Of a DNA stretch of 64,000 bases, positions 59,846 to 64,000 are shown piece by piece (the first letter of the stretch is position 1; the number at the start of each line of letters is the position of its first letter). The notes under the pieces were generated by a model, which saw nothing but the letters and a program-made list of their open reading frames with translations, searched no databases and was not told the DNA's origin. Position numbers and translations under genes: made by a program. The stretch spans positions 248,001 through 312,000 of the forward strand of contig NZ_JAKGCR010000001.1 in NCBI RefSeq assembly GCF_022668875.1, given 5' to 3'. The stretch is from Domibacillus sp. PGB-M46 (GTDB lineage Bacteria > Bacillota > Bacilli > Bacillales > Domibacillaceae).

Positions 59846-62197
59846 TTGGTTTCATTGTTTCGAAAAAAAGATGCTGCCGATCGGCAGTTAAAAACATACC
59901 GAAAACTTGTAACAGCTATCAATGCGCAGGAAGCAGCCGTTGAGGGCTTAACAGACGAAGAGCTGCGCGGCAAAACAGCAGAATTTAAAGAGCGTCTTGC
60001 CGGCGGTGCTTCCATTGAAGACATTAAAACAGAGGCGTTTGCCGTTGTACGCGAAGCGGCCAAACGTGTTCTTGGCATGCGCCATTACGATGTTCAGCTC
60101 ATTGGCGGCCTGATTTTATCCGATGCCAACATTGCGGAAATGGCAACCGGCGAAGGAAAAACGCTCGTCGCTTCCCTGCCAAGCTACCTGCGCGCCCTTG
60201 AGAGCAAGGGCGTTCACGTGATTACCGTAAATGAATATTTGGCGAAACGCGACCGTGACAAAATCGGACCGCTTCATGAATTTCTCGGCCTGAGCGTTGG
60301 CTTAAATGTGCCCCTTATGGACCCTAAAGAAAAGCAGGAAGCTTACAATGCGGACATTACATACGGAGTCGGAACAGAATTTGGATTTGATTACCTGCGT
60401 GACAACATGGTCTGGCACCCTTCTCAGCGTGTTCAGCGTCCGTACCATTTCGCTATTATTGACGAAGTGGACAGCGTTTTAATCGACGAAGCCAAAACAC
60501 CGCTTATTATTGCCGGCAAAATGCCGCCTGCCGCTGACCTTCATTACATCGGTTCACGTGTAGCCAAGCGTTTTGTCCGGGATGAGGACTATCATTTAGA
60601 TGATGAAACAAAAGCGGTCAGCTTAACTGACGGCGGGATTGAAAAAGTCGAAAAAGCGTTTGGCATTAATAATTTATACGAACTGGAACACCAAACACTT
60701 TATCACTATATGATTCAGGCGGTCCGGGCGCACGTGATGTTTGAAAAAGACGTGGACTATATCGTAAAAGATGGAAAAATTCTCCTCGTCGATATGTTTA
60801 CCGGCCGGACGATGGAAGGCAGAACGCTGTCAGACGGCCTTCACCAGGCGATTGAAGCAAAAGAAGGCCTGGAAATAACGGATGAAAACAAAACACAGGC
60901 TTCCATTACAATTCAAAACTACTTCCGTATGTATCCATTCTTATCGGGCATGACCGGTACGGCAAAAACAGAAGAAAAAGAACTGCTCGATGTTTATAAC
61001 ATGCAGGTCATCCCGGTTCCAACCAACCGGCCGGTGCAGCGTGTGGACATGCCTGACCGCATTTACCGGACAATAGAGGAAAAATACGCCGCTGTCACAG
61101 CAGAAACGGCTGAGCGACATGCAAGCGGACAGCCTGTATTAGTCGGAACCACTTCTATTTTGCAGTCCGAAAAAATCGCCCGGCACTTTGAAGATGCCGG
61201 CTTGTCTTTTGAGCTGTTAAACGCAAAAAGTGTAGAGCAGGAAGTGGAGCTTATTTCCCGTTCCGGCCAGCGCGGCCACATTACCATTGCGACAAACATG
61301 GCCGGACGCGGCACCGATATTCTGCTTGGGGAAGGCGTACCGGAACTCGGCGGTCTTCACGTGATCGGCACTGAGCGACATGAAAGCCGCCGCATCGACA
61401 ACCAGCTCAAAGGCCGGGCCGGGCGCCAGGGTGACCCTGGGTCAAGTGAATTTATCATTTCACTGGAAGACGCGATGTTCCGCCGTTTTGCAAAGGATGA
61501 TTTAGCAAAGCTTGAGAAAAAGATACAGACAAACGGCGAGGGTCTTGTTACAAATAAAAAAATACACGAATTTGTGGACCGCGTTCAGCGGATTGTCGAA
61601 GGCTCTAATTATTCGATTCGCGAGTATAACTTAAAACTCGATGATGTTATTAATGAGCAGCGCGGTGTTATTTTCGGACTGCGCAACGCCATTATTGATG
61701 ACGAGTCTCAAAAGGATCGTCTTGCAGATATGATTAAGCGTTCGGTCCAGGAAGAAATCGACCACTATTGCCACGAGGAAGCAGAACCCGAAGAATGGGC
61801 GCTCGACATTCTTTCCGGTCATCTTCAAGCGATGTTTGGCGGACGCGAGATTCCCCTTCCGGAAGAAGTCTCTAGCAAAAAAGAAGTGGAGCGTACAGTT
61901 GAACCTGTTTTATCTGGCTATCTCGCCTGGGTAAACAGTGAATATGATCCTTCCTGGGATGAAGGCATTAAACGGATCATGACAGCCGATCTGGATGCCG
62001 CTTGGGTTCACCACCTGGAACAAATGACCCGCTTAAAAGAAGGCATTGGCCTGCGCCATTACCAGCAGGAAGATCCGATGCGCATTTATGCACGTGAAGG
62101 ACTACAGCTTTTCCAAACGTCTTACCGCGACCTGCTTCGTTCTATTTCTGCCAAAACGGCCGCTTTAATGACGGAATTAACGAAAAAGGAGAATTAA
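59846..62197 (+). CDS. secA2: SecA2, accessory Sec translocase ATPase (Bacillus S-layer type)
   Basis: A 783-residue SecA paralogue. Walker A ATGEGKTL, the VTVNEYLAKRD region, DEVDSVLIDEAKTP (DEAD box II), GMTGTAKTEEKE and NMAGRGTDI are intact, so it is an active ATPase. It lacks the C-terminal SEC-C zinc domain of the housekeeping SecA. A TTG start at 59846 follows GGGGAG. In B. anthracis SecA2 with SlaP exports S-layer proteins; here a SlaP-like gene follows 3 bp downstream, and SLH proteins occur in the window, which fits that role. Confidence 0.95.
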   Translation: MVSLFRKKDAADRQLKTYRKLVTAINAQEAAVEGLTDEELRGKTAEFKERLAGGASIEDIKTEAFAVVREAAKRVLGMRHYDVQLIGGLILSDANIAEMATGEGKTLVASLPSYLRALESKGVHVITVNEYLAKRDRDKIGPLHEFLGLSVGLNVPLMDPKEKQEAYNADITYGVGTEFGFDYLRDNMVWHPSQRVQRPYHFAIIDEVDSVLIDEAKTPLIIAGKMPPAADLHYIGSRVAKRFVRDEDYHLDDETKAVSLTDGGIEKVEKAFGINNLYELEHQTLYHYMIQAVRAHVMFEKDVDYIVKDGKILLVDMFTGRTMEGRTLSDGLHQAIEAKEGLEITDENKTQASITIQNYFRMYPFLSGMTGTAKTEEKELLDVYNMQVIPVPTNRPVQRVDMPDRIYRTIEEKYAAVTAETAERHASGQPVLVGTTSILQSEKIARHFEDAGLSFELLNAKSVEQEVELISRSGQRGHITIATNMAGRGTDILLGEGVPELGGLHVIGTERHESRRIDNQLKGRAGRQGDPGSSEFIISLEDAMFRRFAKDDLAKLEKKIQTNGEGLVTNKKIHEFVDRVQRIVEGSNYSIREYNLKLDDVINEQRGVIFGLRNAIIDDESQKDRLADMIKRSVQEEIDHYCHEEAEPEEWALDILSGHLQAMFGGREIPLPEEVSSKKEVERTVEPVLSGYLAWVNSEYDPSWDEGIKRIMTADLDAAWVHHLEQMTRLKEGIGLRHYQQEDPMRIYAREGLQLFQTSYRDLLRSISAKTAALMTELTKKEN

Positions 62198-62200
62198 CCG

Positions 62201-63100
62201 ATGTTTTCTTTCTTTAAACGAAAAGGGAAAAATGACGATACACTAAAAAATGATGGACGTGAAGCTTCTGTTTCTGCCGCCGATGTCACTGGCGGAGAAA
62301 CAGAAGCCGGCACTGAGGAAGTAACAACAGACTTGTCGCTTCATCCGTCCCAGACGGTTACTCAAGAGCAAATGTATGTACTGCGTTTTTTAAATAACGA
62401 ACTGCCGCCGCTTAAACGAAACCAGCTGTCTCTTTCCGGCATTGAGTGGAGCGAACAGCCGAATGGCATTGCGGTTTCCGCTTTTGTCCGCAATACCGTT
62501 GAGCGGGAGATTACACTCGGCGAGGTCCCTCTTCTTTTGCTGAATGAAAAAAATGAACTCAAAGCGCGGGATACGTTTAATTTAAAAGATCTCGGCTCAC
62601 TGCCGGCTGACTCAAGCCGTCCGTGGACGTTTCTTTTTCCTGCTGCGTCTCTTGACCCACGGGTTGAGCTGGGCAAGGAAAACTGGTCGGTTGCGTTTGA
62701 TTTAACATCGCGCAAGCATAAGCTTGATCTTGATGAAAAATGGGACAAGACCCTGCCCGAAGAGCAAAAAGAAAATCTGAAGCGTATTGTGGAGAAGCTC
62801 GGAAATCCCGCTAAAAATGAACTTAATTTTACGGGATTAAGCGCCGCTACACTCGATAATGGAGATTTAACGATTTCTCTGCTGATCCGAAATGGGTATG
62901 AACGCAATGTAAATATCGAAAAACTGCCGCTGCAGCTTTTTGATGCAGCCGGCGACCTTGTTGCCCATGGCCAATTCAACGTCGGTGATTTTGAAGTAAA
63001 AGCGAATACAACAAAGCCGTGGTCATTTGTTTTTCCGGCCTCACTTGTCCAAAAAGAAAATGCCGATTTCTCCAAATGGAGTGTTCGGGTAAGCAAATAA
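62201..63100 (+). CDS. slaP: Accessory Sec system S-layer assembly protein (SlaP-like)
   Basis: A 299-residue soluble protein with two SLAP repeats. The first covers about residues 46-165 (LSLHPSQTVTQEQ, NQLSLSGIEWSEQ, RPWTFLFPAAS). The second covers about 176-297 (WDKTLPEEQKENL, NELNFTGLSAATL, KPWSFVFPASL). Repeated W-x-F-x-FPA ends mark each unit. SlaP works with SecA2 to secrete S-layer proteins in B. anthracis. It starts 3 bp after secA2 behind AAAGGAG and ends at a strong terminator. Confidence 0.88.
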   Translation: MFSFFKRKGKNDDTLKNDGREASVSAADVTGGETEAGTEEVTTDLSLHPSQTVTQEQMYVLRFLNNELPPLKRNQLSLSGIEWSEQPNGIAVSAFVRNTVEREITLGEVPLLLLNEKNELKARDTFNLKDLGSLPADSSRPWTFLFPAASLDPRVELGKENWSVAFDLTSRKHKLDLDEKWDKTLPEEQKENLKRIVEKLGNPAKNELNFTGLSAATLDNGDLTISLLIRNGYERNVNIEKLPLQLFDAAGDLVAHGQFNVGDFEVKANTTKPWSFVFPASLVQKENADFSKWSVRVSK

Positions 63101-63149
63101 AAAAAGTGCGCTTATCGTCAGCTGGACTGATGATAAGCGCACTTTTTTA
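63101..63149. terminator. Bidirectional terminator after slaP
   Basis: AAAAAGTGCGCTTATC-G-TCAG pairs with CTGA-T-GATAAGCGCACTTTTT around CTGGA. Confidence 0.95.
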
Positions 63150-63324
63150 GTGAGGTGCAATAAAATAAGCACCTGCCATACCGGACAGATGCTCACAGCT
63201 TGTACCAACCACGTTCTAGCAAAACGAGTTATTTACATACAAAACGGAAACTATAAGTCCATTCTATCATATCTTTTTGCACTTACAACTGTTATTTTCA
63301 TAATTGAAGCGGCCTCACGGCTTA
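63150..63324. other. Gap before the SGNH-like gene
   Basis: Only a short hairpin (AGGTGC with GCACCT, 63153-63174) is seen after the slaP terminator. No gene is recognised. Confidence 0.4.
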
Positions 63325-63353
63325 TTGTCGAAAAATGAGAGCTGTAGTATGAT
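63325..63353 (+). promoter_or_regulatory. Sigma-A promoter of the SGNH-like gene
   Basis: TTGTCG and TATGAT are 17 bp apart, leaving a leader of about 130 nt before the GTG at 63486. Confidence 0.55.
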
Positions 63354-63362
63354 TAAGGCTGT

Positions 63363-63382
63363 CGTTAACCGTTATGTTAACG
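63363..63382 (+). promoter_or_regulatory. Paired GTTAAC palindromes, candidate operator
   Basis: CGTTAAC and GTTAACG lie 6 nt apart, just after the -10 box. Each GTTAAC is itself palindromic and the whole is symmetric, as for a dimeric repressor or activator site. Confidence 0.4.
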
Positions 63383-63485
63383 CAATCATCCATTTTAATA
63401 GATAAACAGAAATTTTCTTTCCTTAGACTCTGCCTGCAAGGAAGTAGTATGCAAGTTTTTATTTTAACGTTAAGGTGTGATATAC

Positions 63486-64000
63486 GTGAAGCAGTCCAGA
63501 CGATTTCTGGCAATCTTTTTTTCTCTTTTCTTTTTGGCGATTGTGCCGCTTGCTGCCCTGAACTATCTGATTGACCCTCTTTGGACATTCAGCCCGAAGC
63601 ATGCCTGGAATGACCGCCAGGATGTGATTAATGAACGGCAGCAAAAAACAAATCGGATTTACTTTCAGCCCTTTTCCTATGATACGATCCTGCTCGGTTC
63701 CAGCCGGTCTACTTACATCGATCAGCACGAGTTTAAAAGCATGAAGGTATACAATTATTCCGTCAGTAATATGTCGATTCGCGAGTACGACACTTTCCTG
63801 GCTTTCGCGGAAAAACATAGTGAACAGCCGATCCAGCGCGTAATTTTAGGACTCGATTTCTTTAAATCGTCTGTGCAGGAAAGCAGCCAGCCCTATTCAC
63901 TGACCAACTATGAAAAACAGTTTGAAGATCCGCTGTACCGGTTTAAAAATTTACTGTCGCTTGATACGCTGAAGTATTCACTGAAAGACGCCCGTATGTC
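63486..64000 (+). CDS. Membrane-anchored SGNH-like protein (N-terminal part)
   Basis: The first 171 codons of a protein that runs off the window. A membrane anchor or signal segment (FLAIFFSLFFLAIVPLAAL) is followed by LLGSSRSTYID, which resembles the GSS/GDS block I of SGNH hydrolases such as PatB, AlgX/AlgJ or DltD, and by VILGLDFFKSS. Such proteins often O-acetylate wall polymers or S-layer sugars. A GTG at 63486 follows AAGGTG; no better start is seen. It follows secA2-slaP but has its own promoter. The function is a guess from the motif and neighbours. Confidence 0.7.
   Translation, partial: MKQSRRFLAIFFSLFFLAIVPLAALNYLIDPLWTFSPKHAWNDRQDVINERQQKTNRIYFQPFSYDTILLGSSRSTYIDQHEFKSMKVYNYSVSNMSIREYDTFLAFAEKHSEQPIQRVILGLDFFKSSVQESSQPYSLTNYEKQFEDPLYRFKNLLSLDTLKYSLKDARM

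Noticed and set aside
59689-60078. Minus-strand reading frame at the start of secA2
   Set aside because: It lies opposite the well-supported secA2 start and has no recognised domain.

Overview
The window looks like the chromosome of a motile, spore-former-type Bacillaceae bacterium (Firmicutes). The backbone follows the Bacillus subtilis secA - hpf - fliT/S/D - hag - csrA - fliW - flgL/K - flgN - flgM - comF - degV - degU/S - yvyE - tagU - tagO block almost gene for gene. Ribosome binding sites are strong AGGAGG types, GTG and TTG starts are used, and sigma-A, sigma-D, sigma-H-like and sigma-54 promoters can be read. The genus cannot be fixed from the sequence alone.

Layout. 1-7.8 kb: start of secA (cut by the window edge), a SEC-C zinc protein, hpf, the fliT-fliS-fliD-flaG filament-cap operon, then a quinone/catechol-stress pair (ring-cleaving dioxygenase and MarR regulator) and tspO. 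7.8-10.9 kb: an Fe-S PD-(D/E)XK nuclease coupled to recQ, then a dispersed Bacillaceae intergenic repeat. 11.2-16.6 kb: the complete proline operon putB-putC-putP-putR. 16.6-23 kb: a small tyrosine phosphatase, a solute-binding lipoprotein coupled to homocysteine methyltransferase, an SLH surface protein, a histidine phosphatase, a PTS EIIC-like permease and an unknown membrane protein. 23-29.2 kb: a 1966-residue secreted repeat protein preceded by a cyclic di-GMP-I riboswitch and its terminator.

29.4-42.6 kb: flagellin with a CsrA-type leader hairpin, csrA, fliW, yviE, flgL, flgK and flgN. Between flgN and flgM sits a five-gene insertion (a YaaR-like protein, a second flagellin, a FliS-like chaperone, a YlqH/FlhB-like protein and a FliK-like protein). 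Then come yvyF, comFC and a frameshifted comFA. 42.7-52.5 kb: a second SLH protein, degV, an EamA transporter, and an acetoin dehydrogenase operon acoABC with its sigma-54 activator acoR, a -24/-12 promoter and a cre box. 52.6-64 kb: luxS, a lipoprotein, a Tyr/Pro-rich small protein, degU-degS, yvyE, tagU, a second dispersed repeat, tagO, and an S-layer secretion set: secA2, slaP and the start of a membrane-anchored SGNH-like protein.

How the parts fit. Most of the window concerns the cell surface and the choice between swimming and staying put. Late flagellar genes are under sigma-D, FlgM, CsrA and FliW. DegS-DegU sits beside them. Right next to the main flagellin, a c-di-GMP riboswitch precedes a giant adhesin-like protein. 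SLH proteins, TagO/TagU and the SecA2-SlaP export pair supply wall polymer and S-layer functions. The riboswitch-adhesin unit, the second flagellin module and the SecA2 locus are the parts most worth following up.
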